DNA of 64,000 bases from Rhynchopus sp. YZ270_cl-10 (GCA_964035575.1 OZ037863.1:1218001-1282000); one strand, 5' to 3'; positions 44,109 to 54,599 are shown, counted from the stretch's first letter. Numbers and translations are program-made. The notes: generated by a model from the sequence alone, not told the origin.

Positions 44109-44472
44109 AAGAAGAGCATTCGAGGGTGTTGAAGGAATTATCTGGGGGGGGGTTTTTTTTTTTTTTTTTTTTTGAATTTCTTCAAAACACACGCCATAAA
44201 AAGAAAGATGAAAATACTTTTTTTTTGAATGACCCTCGAATAATATGAAGTCGAGTAGAGGGGTGGCGCTGATTACTTTTTTTTTTTTTGCCCTGGTTTT
44301 TTGTCCAATTTTAACTTTTGCCTTTTTTAATATTTGCCTCGAATTTCAACGGCATCACAGATCCTTTCAAAAAAGCCTCTTTTTTTTTTTTTTCCATAGG
44401 TCGTTTCAACAAATATGTTTTTTATTGAAAACATGGTACAATCCCATTTGCTTTCAAAACACCTTTCTCTAA
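44109..44472. other. Intergenic, T-rich, no gene seen
   Basis: Several T runs and no supported frame. Confidence 0.5.
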
Positions 44473-44516
44473 GGTGACTAAGCACGAGAGGCTTAGGATC
44501 ATCTTATAAACTTTTC
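44473..44516 (+). promoter_or_regulatory. Hairpin A, copy 3
   Basis: Identical to 16154-16197 through GGATCATCTTATAAACTTTTCT. No gene is seen in the next 1 kb, so if it is a promoter its gene is missing or unrecognised. Confidence 0.5.
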
Positions 44517-44663
44517 TCCTCTTCACTCCCGCCCCCCCCCTTTTTTTTTGTGGTGTCTTTCTACAGAACACTACTCAATTACACCTCTTAAAAAAAAAGT
44601 CCTCATTTGCATTTACCCCTCCCTTTCCCTCCCCGGGATGTCCCCCTCCCCCTTGGCCTATCG

Positions 44664-44759
44664 TACACGACGGTGAAGTAAATAACTTGACTTGTGGTTT
44701 CACAGTTGTAAGCCAACGGGTGAAACCAGAAGTCAGGTCATTTACTTCGCCGTCGTGTA
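44664..44759. mobile_element. Foldback element, TTTACTTCACCGTCGTG family
   Basis: TACACGACGGTGAAGTAAAT and its inverted counterpart bound 96 bp, with inner inverted blocks GGTTTCAC and GTGAAACC. Related to 2979-3048 and 56741-56953. Confidence 0.75.
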
Positions 44760-44835
44760 GCATTCAGGAACGCTGGTTTGTCAGCGTCGAGTCTTCTTCT
44801 ATTTGCTTATTGCGAATGTGTGTTGTTTCACGTAC

Positions 44836-44927
44836 AGTGCGGCGCCATATTACGGGGGCGCATAATTATGGGTAACTCCAATATTTACCCATAATTATGC
44901 GCCCCGTAATATTGCGCACCCGTAATA
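44836..44927. mobile_element. GCGCATAATTATGGGTAA foldback, copy 1
   Basis: A 92-bp hairpin with arms CGGGGGCGCATAATTATGGG and inverse. Copy 2 lies at 47511-47602 in the opposite orientation, including the GTGCGGCGCCATATTACGG edge. Confidence 0.8.
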
Positions 44928-45890
44928 AAACTTTTTTTTTTTTTCGAAAAAAATTTCTTCACAATCCATTGTGGATGACCTCACACATGTCACTCTCCTC
45001 CCAGGCGTCTGACACTCTGCCGCCTTGTCTCTGCCATCGCAACTCCTACACCGGCGCCTCTTCGTGGCTTGCCCATCCTCCAAGGACAGCAAACTGGCAA
45101 TTTCCTCCCTCAGCAGAAGCTTCCGATTCGCCTCCTCTTCCTTCTCAGCAGACGTCCTGATGGTGAAGGCGGATGGCACACGAAGGATTCACGGTGCTGG
45201 GCAAGAGATCTGCCACACTGCCATAGGAAGTGCAACTGGGGGGCTTTGCTCGTCGATGTAACATTGATGACTTCACTCAATCGTGTTGCCTCCTGCTTTT
45301 TATGTCACAATTGTTGAAATGTTCGCCACGACGCGCAATATTTTTGAGGTTTTTACGACGCACAGTGGAGCTTGCAGGTGGCAACTACCATTCCAACAAT
45401 TTTTCTTTAAAAAAAAAATAAAACTCTTCCTTTTTTAGATAGATATTCAGTAAAAAGAAACGAAAACAAGGAAAAAAAGAGAGAAAGTTTTTTCGTTGAT
45501 CGCTCGAATTAGTGTCCCTGAGTGAATGAATCTGGGGAGTAATTCGGCAAGCACTATCTAAAAACAGAGTTTTATTTTTATATGACGATTCTCGTATATT
45601 CAGGGGTGTCGCTAATTTTGGGAAAATTTTTGAAAAATCCGAAATCGGGGTGCAAATTTTTTTTTTTACGTGGGGATTTTTTTTTTCATCACCAGGGGGC
45701 GAAAAAACAGTGTTTTGTGGCATTTCCGAGCCAATCCCAGGCTGTGGTGGGGGATATACGGAAAAATGGACAAACTTTTAGTGACTTAAATTTTCACAAA
45801 ATATGAACCCATACTCTTAAACATGGGTCATTTTCAGGTCTGAAAACCCAAATTCAGATGAAATTGTGGTGTTTTTGACACTACTGAGAA
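44928..45890. other. No supported gene; part of a dispersed repeat at the end
   Basis: A minus-strand open frame (about 44930-45179, with RRRCRSCDGRDKAAE) has coding-like composition but lacks an ATG. 45720-45880 resembles 46850-47000 and the GGGTCAATTTT repeat family. Confidence 0.4.
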
Positions 45891-45895
45891 CAGTA

Positions 45896-46578
45896 CACCA
45901 TGGACTCGTAATGACATTACGCGCGTCATGACGAGGTAATTACGAGTGCCTTGACGAGGGCACCCCCTCGTAATTACGAGGGGGTGCCCTCGTCATGACG
46001 AGGTAATTACGAGGGCACCCCCTCGTAATTACCACGTCACGACGTCGTCATGACGTGGGCACCCACGACAAGGCGATTTTTGACCAATACAAAAAAAAAA
46101 TTTTTTTTCAAAAATCGGGCGTGGTAGGTCATAAAGTGGCCCAAAAAATCCAAAGAAAACCTCAGATTGACCAAATGGTGAAAAAAATTGTCAAGTCAAA
46201 TTTCAGCCAAAATACGGCCATTAGACCCCCACAGATGCTTAAAAGTGCCAAATTTTGCTTTTAATGGCCTCAAATCGTCGAAATTAGCCCTATATAGGGG
46301 CCAAAAAAAAAAATTCGAGAGTCCCTTTCCCTGGGAGGCAATAGCCAGACAATGACCACGGGAGCACCCCTCGTAATTACGAGGGGTGCCCTCGTAATTA
46401 CGAGGGCACCCCCTCGTCATGACGTCGTAATGCCGTCGTCGTGACGAGGGAAACCCCACGTCATGACGTCGTCATTACGAGGGGGTGCCCGCGTCGTGAC
46501 GACGTCATTGCGCGCGTAATTTCCCACGTAATTTCCCTCGTCCCTCGTCACGTAATGTCATTACGAGTCCATGGTGTA
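45896..46578. mobile_element. TIR element with ACACCATGGACTCGTAATGA ends
   Basis: The ends are about 28-bp inverted repeats (ACACCATGGACTCGTAATGA...) 683 bp apart. Both arms hold many GACGAGGTAATTACGAG-type palindromes. The centre carries the dispersed repeat also seen at 14455-14580. No transposase frame. The interior is unusual in alternating CGTAATTACG and CGTCATGACG motifs. Confidence 0.8.
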
Positions 46579-46579
46579 G

Positions 46580-47160
46580 GTAGCGCCGCAGGCGCACGGT
46601 ACCCAACTTTTGTCTTTTTCTTTTTCCCTTTTCTCTGCGTTCTTTTGATTGTGCGAGCCGATTGCTCTCCACGGTGGGGTCACATGTGTGCGCTAAAATA
46701 CGCTAAAGTACCCTTACTATGAAGTATGAGATTCTCTGGTTTTAGCAAGGAAACCCTTGCAAGCATGTTCCCAGATCACGAAAAAAGGGGAGGCGTTTTT
46801 GGGCGTTTTTGTTGATTGCATCGTCCGATGCGGTGCAATTGCAGAAAGTGATGGGGTCATTTTGGAAAAATGGACGAGTTTTCGGTATTTAAATTTTCAC
46901 CATTTTTTTTATTCCTGTGCACTTTTCGAGACTGCCGATTCTCGTAAACAAGGGTCATGTTCAACTCTGAAAACACAGCTTCAGATGAAATTGTGGTGTT
47001 CTTGACTGATAACGGTAGCGCCGCAGGCGCACGGTACCCAGCTTTTGTCTTTTTGTCTTTTCCTTTTTCTCTGCGTTCTTTTGATTGCGCGAGCCGATTG
47101 CTCTCCACGGTGGGGTCACATGTGTGCGCAAAAACACGCTATGGTACCTTTACTAAGGAA
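46580..47160 (+). repeat. Direct repeat pair of about 150 bp
   Basis: 46580-46725 and 47008-47160 share GTAGCGCCGCAGGCGCACGG, CTGCGTTCTTTTGATTG and GAGCCGATTGCTCTCCACGG. The first part recurs near 58443 and, inverted, near 55880. Confidence 0.75.
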
Positions 47161-47510
47161 ACCCTGGTTTGCAAAAAAAAAGGGTAAGGCAGGGTAAGGT
47201 AAATCTGGAAATCCCACCCAAAAAAAAAAAATCTTCGCGGGGTGAGGGCGGCACCTGGGGATTTTCCCTGACCCCCAAAAACCTCGTTTTTGGAACGTTC
47301 TGACACAACCGAGTTCACGGTGGCCTCTCACTTAAAAAAAGAACAAGTTGTTAACACATTAAACCCACCCTGTATTAGGTGCAAATTTTTTTTTTCCTAC
47401 ACAGATTTTACTAGGGGTGCAAATTTTTTTTTGGGTTTTGAAAAAGTCGGGACCCTGGACCCGAATTAGCGACACCCCTGCGTATATTCAAAAAAAAAAA
47501 AAAAAGTTTC

Positions 47511-47602
47511 ATTACGGGCGCGCATAATTATGGGTAAATCCATTTTTTACCCATAATTATGCGCCCCGTAATATCGCGCCACCGTAATATGGCGCCGCAC
47601 TG
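47511..47602. mobile_element. GCGCATAATTATGGGTAA foldback, copy 2
   Basis: Inverted copy of 44836-44927. It ends 70 bp before the start codon of the leucine-rich-repeat gene and may influence its leader. Confidence 0.8.
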
Positions 47603-47671
47603 TATCACCTACCGTTCTGTTGCTTCTTCTTGCGCATCAAAAATATCTGCAAAACAGAGAGACACAAAACC

Positions 47672-49042
47672 ATGGAAATATGTGTGGTGTGCTTTGACGG
47701 AGAGAAGTGCACAGTCGAGGTGGGTGTGGATGATACAACTGCAGACATTCGGCGGAAGGTGGCGTCTGCAGCAGAGTTGCGCGAAGACGGCTTTGACATT
47801 AGCTTTGGAGGGAAGGTGATGGCAGAAGGAGACACGACGCAGCTGAGTGCTGGGGACACAGTTGTGCTGACGAAAAAGATGAAGTCGCAGAAGGACAGTG
47901 CCATTGCAGCTCTTCGCGACTTGGGTGAGACAAGGCTGACGGCACAGAGGTTATTCCGTTTCAGGGATGATCCCAAGCGGATTCATTTGTATCTGCTGGC
48001 GGAAGTTGTCACTTATATTCCCGATAAGTTCTTGGTTGGTGCTTATATAAAGGAGGCTGATCTCAGTGGTGTGACAGGTGTCACTAAAATGGGGTCCTAC
48101 TTCATGTGGGAGTGCATGTCATTGCGCACGGTTGATTTATCTGGGTGGAGCAATGTGACGCACATTGATCACGGCTTCCTCTACAACTGCAGCGCATTGC
48201 GAACCGTTGCCTTCTCTGGGTGGAACAGCGTGACGCACATAGGGAGCGACTTCCTGGTGAACTGCTGCAAGTTGACCACACTGGACTTTTCTGGGTGGGA
48301 CAATGTGGCACGTATTGATCACGGCTTCCTCTCCCAGTGCCGTTCGTTGACCACACTGGACTTATCTGGGTGGAGCAATGTGGCACGTATTGATCGCGGC
48401 TTCCTCTCCCAGTGCCGTTCGTTGACCACACTGGACTTATCTGGGTGGAACAATGTTACGACAGTCGGATCCAGCTTCCTCTCCAACTGCAGCTCGTTGA
48501 CGACACTTGACATATCTGGGTGGAACAACGTCACGCAGGTTGGGAACAAGTTCCTCGTCAACTGCAACTCATTAACCACACTTGACTTATCTGGGTGGAA
48601 AAATGTGACGCAGGTTGGGGATTCCTTCCTATTGAATTGCAGCGCGTTGACCACACTGGACTTGTCTGGGTGGAACAATGTGACGCAAATAGGGTGGGAC
48701 TTCCTATTGAATTGCTGTAAGTTGACCACACTGGACTTTTCTGGGTGGAACAACGTTACGCGGGTTGGGAAGCGGTTCGTCAACTGCAGCGCATTGGTAA
48801 CACTGGACTTATCTGGATGGAAACGTATGACGCAGGTTGGGGAGTCTTTCCTATTGAATTGCAGCGCGTTGACAAAACTTGACTTATCTGGGTGGAACAG
48901 CGTGACGCAGGTTGGGAAAGGCTTCCTGAAAGGATGCAAAATACCTACAAGCAGCATCAACGTCACCGGATCGAGCAGTGTTGTGTCAGAATATGTGCAT
49001 ATCCGTGACAAAAAGAACAAGTGTCAATGTGTGTGTATGTGA
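47672..49042 (+). CDS. Ubiquitin-fold plus BspA-like leucine-rich-repeat protein
   Basis: 456 residues, no introns; the start is at CCATGG. Residues 1-70 form a beta-grasp domain (MEICVVCFDGEKCTVEVGVD, then DISFGGKVMAEGDTTQLSAG). A short helical linker (ALRDLGETRLTAQRLF) follows, then twelve 25-residue repeats with consensus LTTLDLSGWNNVTQVGxxFL and NCSA. This is the BspA-type (LRR_5) pattern, typical of protein-recognition or surface proteins. One repeat, near residue 370, is a residue short. No signal peptide, so it is probably cytosolic. Neighbouring repeats are almost identical at the DNA level, hinting at recent internal duplication. From memory, similar UBL-LRR proteins occur in kinetoplastids. 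Confidence 0.85.
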   Translation: MEICVVCFDGEKCTVEVGVDDTTADIRRKVASAAELREDGFDISFGGKVMAEGDTTQLSAGDTVVLTKKMKSQKDSAIAALRDLGETRLTAQRLFRFRDDPKRIHLYLLAEVVTYIPDKFLVGAYIKEADLSGVTGVTKMGSYFMWECMSLRTVDLSGWSNVTHIDHGFLYNCSALRTVAFSGWNSVTHIGSDFLVNCCKLTTLDFSGWDNVARIDHGFLSQCRSLTTLDLSGWSNVARIDRGFLSQCRSLTTLDLSGWNNVTTVGSSFLSNCSSLTTLDISGWNNVTQVGNKFLVNCNSLTTLDLSGWKNVTQVGDSFLLNCSALTTLDLSGWNNVTQIGWDFLLNCCKLTTLDFSGWNNVTRVGKRFVNCSALVTLDLSGWKRMTQVGESFLLNCSALTKLDLSGWNSVTQVGKGFLKGCKIPTSSINVTGSSSVVSEYVHIRDKKNKCQCVCM

Positions 49043-49201
49043 TGCATATGCTCTTTCGAGAGGCAAGCTGCTCATTACCCTGTTCAAATACAAACTACAT
49101 TTTTAATAGCCGTAAAATTATTTCCTCAAGCCAAAATCCTTCTAGGAGCGGAGTTTTAAGAATGCCATAATTGACGTCTGGAAATAATTGCAGTGGAGGT
49201 A

Positions 49202-49296
49202 TTTTAGCCGGGTTTCCCACACAAAAAATAATTACCGTGTAATTATAGGAAATAATTACACGGTAATTATTTTTTGTGTGGGAAACCCGGCTAAAA
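49202..49296. repeat. Perfect 45-bp inverted repeat
   Basis: TTTTAGCCGGGTTTCCCACA and onwards, 45 bp, is repeated exactly inverted after the spacer AGGAA. No mismatch is seen. It lies 160 bp after the leucine-rich-repeat gene. Confidence 0.92.
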
Positions 49297-49351
49297 AAAA
49301 AATCGCGATTTTTTTTCTTTTTTTCTTTTGTGAACACCCCGGGTTTGATAC

Positions 49352-49780
49352 CTGTACCGCAGGCATTCCTCTGAGTCTAACGATTGATAATCAGAGCTCG
49401 GTTTGTTGTCAAAGACATCTTCCACCATGCATTGAGGAGGGTAAGACAGTGGTCGCAGTTTGTACTTGATAGCATTACAACATTTAACTTCTCCACGGGG
49501 GTCTTGGGCCGTTCACTCGGTTATACCTTGACCAGCGGAAGAGGCCTTTTTGGTCTCTAGAATATCCGGTATTCCCGAACGGAGGCACACTTTGTGTGTT
49601 ACTACGACCTGGCAACTTCCAGCAGTAGGTTAAGTAATGCTTTCTTGTAAATTGTTGGATCATTTATCTCCTCAGTGCATGAATGCCCCACGTGACTGGA
49701 CACTTTTGTGTTTGTCAAGTGGACTGTCTGGTCACTTCTCAGTGACTGGCGGGTTGGCTGTGGTTGCCCTGTCACGACTT
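49352..49780 (+). mobile_element. Dispersed element, copy C (partial)
   Basis: It matches about 60225-60722 of copy B with internal changes, and lacks the rest. Its microsatellite end carries ACCTGTGT. Confidence 0.75.
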
Positions 49781-49880
49781 ACCTGTGTACCTGTGTACCT
49801 GTGTACCTGTGTACCTGTGTACCTGTGTACCTGTGTACCTGTGTACCTGTGTACCTGTGTACCTGTGTACCTGTGTACCT
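49781..49880 (+). repeat. ACCTGTGT 8-bp microsatellite
   Basis: About twelve units, the reverse complement of the AGGTACAC type, attached to copy C. Confidence 0.9.
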
Positions 49881-50004
49881 GGGTGACTGGGTACGTACCT
49901 GGGTAAATGTGACCAGGTGACCTGGTCAGACCTCTGACCAGCGCACCGTGACAGCACAGGCTGCCGAAAACGGATTTTGGCTTTCGGAAATAATTTTACG
50001 GCAA

Positions 50005-50170
50005 TTAAATATCAAATTCCATGCAATTATTTCACAGAAAATTGCACTCGGAGGTGTATTTTTCACTCGTTTTGTTAATTGCACTCGCTGCGCTCGTGCA
50101 ATTAACCACTCGTGAAAAAAACACCTCCTCGTAGCAATTATGGTGAAATAATTGCATAGTAATTAAATAC
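50005..50170. mobile_element. Imperfect foldback element
   Basis: ATGCAATTATTTCAC to TTAATTGCACTCG is mirrored as CGTGCAATTAACCACTCG to GTGAAATAATTGCAT around a CTGCG turn. AATTAAATA occurs outside both ends. Confidence 0.7.
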
Positions 50171-50358
50171 TAGATTTGCATAGTACTTCCGCACCTGTCG
50201 CAGTTCACTTATACACCCAATCATGAAACGCAAGCACAGCTAGTCTTTTGTGCACTTTTTCGCACTATTTTCACCCATATATTTTTTTGCGCTTTTGCAG
50301 CCCCCTTTTTGTACTACCTCGTGTGCAGACTCAGTACCCCCCTGCACAACTTGATGTT

Positions 50359-50391
50359 TGTGCACGAGAGGCACATTCATCTTACAAGGTT
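50359..50391 (+). promoter_or_regulatory. Hairpin A', copy with TGTGC/GCACA stem
   Basis: TGTGC, loop ACGAGAG, GCACA, then TTCATCTTACAAGG. The stem sequence differs from CTAAGC/GCTTAG but pairs perfectly. No clear gene follows within 1 kb. Confidence 0.5.
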
Positions 50392-51468
50392 TTCGTTCTT
50401 TGATTCGCAAGGGGAACCTGTCAATACCCCCCTCATTTATTTGTGCATATTTTTTGTGTTGTGGAAAATGTGCAGGGTTGGAACCCTGTAGTGATGATAA
50501 AAGCCATGACGCCATTGAGCGACTCATTGGGGCATGAGTGATAGACGTTGTCGCTGTGTCTCCCCGCCTCGCAGGGGAAGGTGTTTTTTTTTTAAAACAG
50601 CAACTTGTGAGTCAGTATCGGTCTGCGAATCAAATTGAAAACGGCGTTGTTTGCGCTTCATATCGAGGATAAAGAAACTGAAAATACGAATCCGTCCTAT
50701 TCACGATCCTTTACCCCCACCACCCAACCCCACCCCACCCCAATTTTACTCACCTCCGTGCACCTCCCCCCCTCCTCTCCCCTCCCCCCCTCCTCTCCCC
50801 TCCCCCCCTCCTATCAACCACCCTGGTGGAGTGGCTTTTGCCACGATTGGGGAGATCTAATGGATATAGACTGACTATCTTTTATGTTGACTTTTGTTCT
50901 TGCTCTATTTGGGCAGAATAGCTATCATTTCCTCGGAACTCTTCGAGTTCCGGTTGGCCGGGAACGCAGCTGTGCCGATTAACCCCACCTTTAACACAAT
51001 TCAACCACCATCTTCATCAGGATTTCTTTGTTTTTGTTGCGGTGTGTTTTCTGCCTTGCGTCCCCCTCATCGTTTTCGTTTACAGCATATTATCCAAAGA
51101 CCTCCTCTCCATCCCCCCTTTCTTTTGCCTTTATCATCAGTTCTGGAACCGGTTCGTCGGTCTCCTCTATTCCTCACTTTTATTGGCTGTCTATATCCTA
51201 TACTAGATCTCCCCCCTCCCCCCCCTCCTCTCCCCTCCCCCCCCTCCTCTCCCCTCCCCCCCAACTAGGTTGTAAAATTATACGGTATTCCCCAGCACAG
51301 TATAATTCTGTATAATGCGGTACTCGAAAAATACGAATAATACGGTATCCGGTCGGGGCCGAGCACCTATCATACAACCTATAGTCCCCCCAACCACTCC
51401 CCTCCCCTCCCGCACACTCAATCCCCAGCTACCCTTTCTCTCCTCTCTCTCTCCTCCTCTTCCATAAA
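50392..51468. repeat. Intergenic with CCCCCTCCTCTCCCCTC arrays
   Basis: Pyrimidine arrays with unit CCCCCTCCTCTCCCCTC lie at 50767-50812 and 51209-51260. A final tract at 51390-51460 leads into the next gene. No gene seen. Confidence 0.6.
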
Positions 51469-52845
51469 ATGTCGTTATCGGACGTGGCATCGGATGAGGA
51501 CATGGATATGACACGACAGCAGAGTTCGTTTATGGCGTGGTACAGTCAGATGGACGAACATGGCGACGACATTACCACGGACAACGCTTCCCTCCTGGAA
51601 CCTACGACCACCTTGAACACCACCACTCCAACGGAAGCAACGAAGACCAACACCACCGACGACTTCCATGACCACGACCCCCCCTGTCTCGAAGAAGACC
51701 CCCCGATAGAAGATGACACATCCCCACACGGCAGCGGGAGCTCCTCCCCCACGGGGGTCACCGACACCTTCACGCCGTACCCCACAAACGACAAAATCAA
51801 ACACCCCATCACACCCGACCCTACTCAGACAATGCAGCAGCTCCAACAGATGATGTTCCCACAGCAAAACATGCTGCCCTTCATAATGATGGATATGGGG
51901 AAGGGCCCCTCTGGAGGGTTCAGCGGACAGCCCGACGCGGTTTCCTCCTCCAAACCTTGTGGACACAACAGCTGGGACAACGTTCGCACCAAAAAGGGGA
52001 ATGTCTTCCTCCGTTGCAGAGTCTGCGACTGCCAATGGCGGCTTCCCGTTGACAGCGTCACCCGCTGTACTGCTTTCAACGATAAAACCTGCAATCTAGG
52101 AGAGGATTGCCCAAAACTGCACCTCCACACCCGCAAGCTCTCCTTGGCACAGCGTGTAAACCAATCGATGCGGCCTGGGGGCATGCTCCCCATGGACGCA
52201 ATGGCGGGCACGACGGACCCGCAGTTCGCGGATATGTCTATGGGGTTTGACATGGGGTTTCCAACAGCATTGAGCCATGAGTCAGGCATGAGTGGTGTGA
52301 GTGGCATGAGCAATGTGAGTTTGACAGCGTTGGACGAAGAGCTGGCAAGCATTGAACAGCAGATGGCACCGCTGCAGCAGCAGGCAGTGTATGCACAGGA
52401 GCAGGTCGACGAGGCGTTGCTCCAGCAGCAGCAGGTACAGCAACAGATCTGGATGCTTCTTGCACAACAACAACAACTGCAGCAGCAAAAGCGTGCCATG
52501 GCCGTCCCCGCAGATGGCATCTCCCTTCCCCTCCCCGTTCCTGCCGTGAAACGCGAGCGTGTCTCCTGGCAGGAACTCCCGGTTCCTTGCCGTCACAATA
52601 ATTGGGACCATGTCCGCACCAAAAAAGGGAATTTCTTCATGCGTTGTCGTGTCTGTGAAAGCCAATGGCGTACCCCAGTGGACAGTGTCATCCGGTGTGC
52701 CCTGATTGGAACCCCAAAGGGCTGTGATGATGGTCCTGCATGCCAGCATGTGCACCTTCACTCGAAGAAGCGTTCTCTGGAACAGCGTATTGCGGTGCAT
52801 GGAGTGTCCGTCCTCCGCAAGATTGAGCAAAGTGCGTTGGCTTGA
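51469..52845 (+). CDS. Protein with two Cys/His modules and a Gln-rich coiled coil
   Basis: 458 residues, no introns. The N terminus is acidic and Thr-rich. Two related modules begin at Cys164 and Cys374: C-x-HN-x-WD-x-VRTKKGN, then RCRVC and QWR, PVDSV, RC and a Cys/His tail ending HLH. In module 1, Cys164, His166, Cys183, Cys186, Cys200, Cys208, Cys214, His218 and His220 are candidate zinc ligands; the last four resemble a CCCH finger. Between them (about 288-344) is a Gln-rich coiled coil. The design suggests a nucleic-acid-binding, self-associating regulator. Two modules point to internal duplication. Confidence 0.7.
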   Translation: MSLSDVASDEDMDMTRQQSSFMAWYSQMDEHGDDITTDNASLLEPTTTLNTTTPTEATKTNTTDDFHDHDPPCLEEDPPIEDDTSPHGSGSSSPTGVTDTFTPYPTNDKIKHPITPDPTQTMQQLQQMMFPQQNMLPFIMMDMGKGPSGGFSGQPDAVSSSKPCGHNSWDNVRTKKGNVFLRCRVCDCQWRLPVDSVTRCTAFNDKTCNLGEDCPKLHLHTRKLSLAQRVNQSMRPGGMLPMDAMAGTTDPQFADMSMGFDMGFPTALSHESGMSGVSGMSNVSLTALDEELASIEQQMAPLQQQAVYAQEQVDEALLQQQQVQQQIWMLLAQQQQLQQQKRAMAVPADGISLPLPVPAVKRERVSWQELPVPCRHNNWDHVRTKKGNFFMRCRVCESQWRTPVDSVIRCALIGTPKGCDDGPACQHVHLHSKKRSLEQRIAVHGVSVLRKIEQSALA

Positions 52846-53005
52846 GAAAAAAAACGGACATTTTCAACAATGTGTTCAGGTTTTCAAAAAGAAAAACTGA
52901 TAAAAACGGAAATAAAACAGTTTACTTCACCAACTTAGCCCTAGTGGTATTATAAGTACAGAACCAAGGTGTGGGGGCGATTTTTTTGAGAGTAGAAGTG
53001 TATCA

Positions 53006-53345
53006 GATGTAAACCACGAAATGGATGGAGGACGTTGCATGGTTGGGGAGTATCCGTGCACCCGGGATAGACCCCAACCCATGTCATGCACTGTCGCGAG
53101 AGGGCTGTTATTTCAACTCAAAATTTTGTTTTTTTTTGTCGATTCAACAAAAAAAAAAAAATAATCTCTCTGCTCGTTTGAAATGAAAATGGGGGGAGGG
53201 GCGAGGGTGAGTGGGGGAGGGCGGTGGGGAGATGAAAGACGTCAGGGGGGATTTTTTTTTAAAATGTTTTTTTTGTGAAAGAGAGTGTTCATGTATTCAA
53301 AGGTGACTAAGCACCAGAGGCTTCGGTTCATCGTATAAAGTTTTA
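53006..53345 (+). repeat. Degenerate hairpin B unit and hairpin A copy
   Basis: 53006-53110 matches the CAGATGTAAACCACGAAATG block and hairpin seen at 8160-8245. At 53301-53338 AGGTGACTAAGC-ACCAGAG-GCTTCGG is a diverged hairpin A followed by TATAAAG. Confidence 0.5.
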
Positions 53346-53408
53346 TTTTTATTTTTTTTCATTTTCCAAATTTTGTGGTCCATGCACGACGTGGTGCAGA
53401 GTCACCTG

Positions 53409-53516
53409 ACAAGTGAAATCACTTGTCATAAAAATGACAAGTGAAATGACATGTAAATCACTTGTCATGACAAGTGACCACTTGTCATAAATTTTACTTG
53501 TCACCAAGTGAAATTG
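53409..53516. repeat. Cluster of ACTTGTCA/TGACAAGT palindromes
   Basis: At least seven units in alternating orientation can form several competing hairpins. Confidence 0.75.
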
Positions 53517-53519
53517 GTC

Positions 53520-54215
53520 CTAGACCGCGTCGTGATGTTGATACTATCAGGGGCCCCCTCAGGTATTTTTTGTCATATTTTTTTTTGTCTGTACCCCCCA
53601 TTTGGCCCACACCAAATTTTCCTAATTTTTTTTTTGTGTTTTTTTTGTCCCCAAGCCCATCTCTATAAACCGCATTGTTAGATGTGTGCATTTCATGACT
53701 TTTTGTCAAGATGTGTGTGCACAAGAGCCCGCATTCATCTTACAAAAGGTTTAAAAAAAATTTTTTTTTTATCCCGTGTGAAAATACATGGGGTTAGCTA
53801 TAGAAGGAGATCGTGTCTCCTCTCTGGGAGCTTCCTTGCATGTACACTAGTGCTGAATTAGTTGTGCACCATTTTCGTGTTCTACTTCTCAAAAACTGTG
53901 ACTTCTGTCCGGTTTTTGACTTCCCCACAGTGCAAAAAAAAAAAAAAGAGGAAAAACAAAAAAGAAATAACAATAGCCCCCCATAAAAAAGAATTTTTTT
54001 TTTTCAAAAAGAAAATGTAAATTTCAAACCCCAAGTGCAAAAAAAATATATAGGTGATTGTTAGCCTTTTTAAATAAAAATTGGAGAGGGAAAAAAATCA
54101 AAGAAAAAAACGTACAAAATGCAAGATCGTGAAGAAAACACCCGGTCTGTATTTTAATAATTTTCAATGCTGATGATGATCAGATTTAAAAAAAATGTGT
54201 ATTGTCGACACAACA
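53520..54215. other. Intergenic, no gene seen
   Basis: A/T-rich, with a weak hairpin A' (GTGTGCACAAGAG) near 53714. Confidence 0.45.
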
Positions 54216-54220
54216 AAGAA

Positions 54221-54560
54221 CAAGCAATTGCTATCGAAAAAAAAAAAAAAAGCGAGATGTGCTGTGGATATGGGGGACCCACGCTCCTGGAACTCCACCC
54301 TGTAGAAATACTGTACAACACGCCCAGCACTCTTCTCTTCTGCAGGTATGCGAAAACGCTGTTCGCACACGGCCAGAACCACTGGGACGCCTGCACCTGA
54401 AACGTTCAAGATCACCAAAGCGCCAGGATGCTACGGTGGTTTCGAAAATCGCGCGGAGTTTTCCACAGCACACCCCGTTATTTTTTCTTAGCAATTAGTT
54501 GTTCTTGTTGTTTTCCACACACCTTCCTTCAACCCTTGTAGGATCAATTGAATGTTTTTC
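54221..54560 (-). repeat. Dispersed coding-like element, copy 1
   Basis: Reverse complement of parts of 62422-62909, with the middle missing. The minus-strand frame reads LNVSGAGVPVVLAVCEQRFR and then VVQYFYRVEF. Family unknown; the peptide is conserved in both copies. Confidence 0.55.
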
Positions 54561-54599
54561 CCCCCGAAATAACACATTTGAAGGGAACAAAACAGAAAG

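Noticed and set aside
44895-45179. Minus-strand frame with a basic, Cys-containing centre
   Set aside because: No ATG, and a stop lies just upstream. It could be an internal exon, but no partner exons were found.
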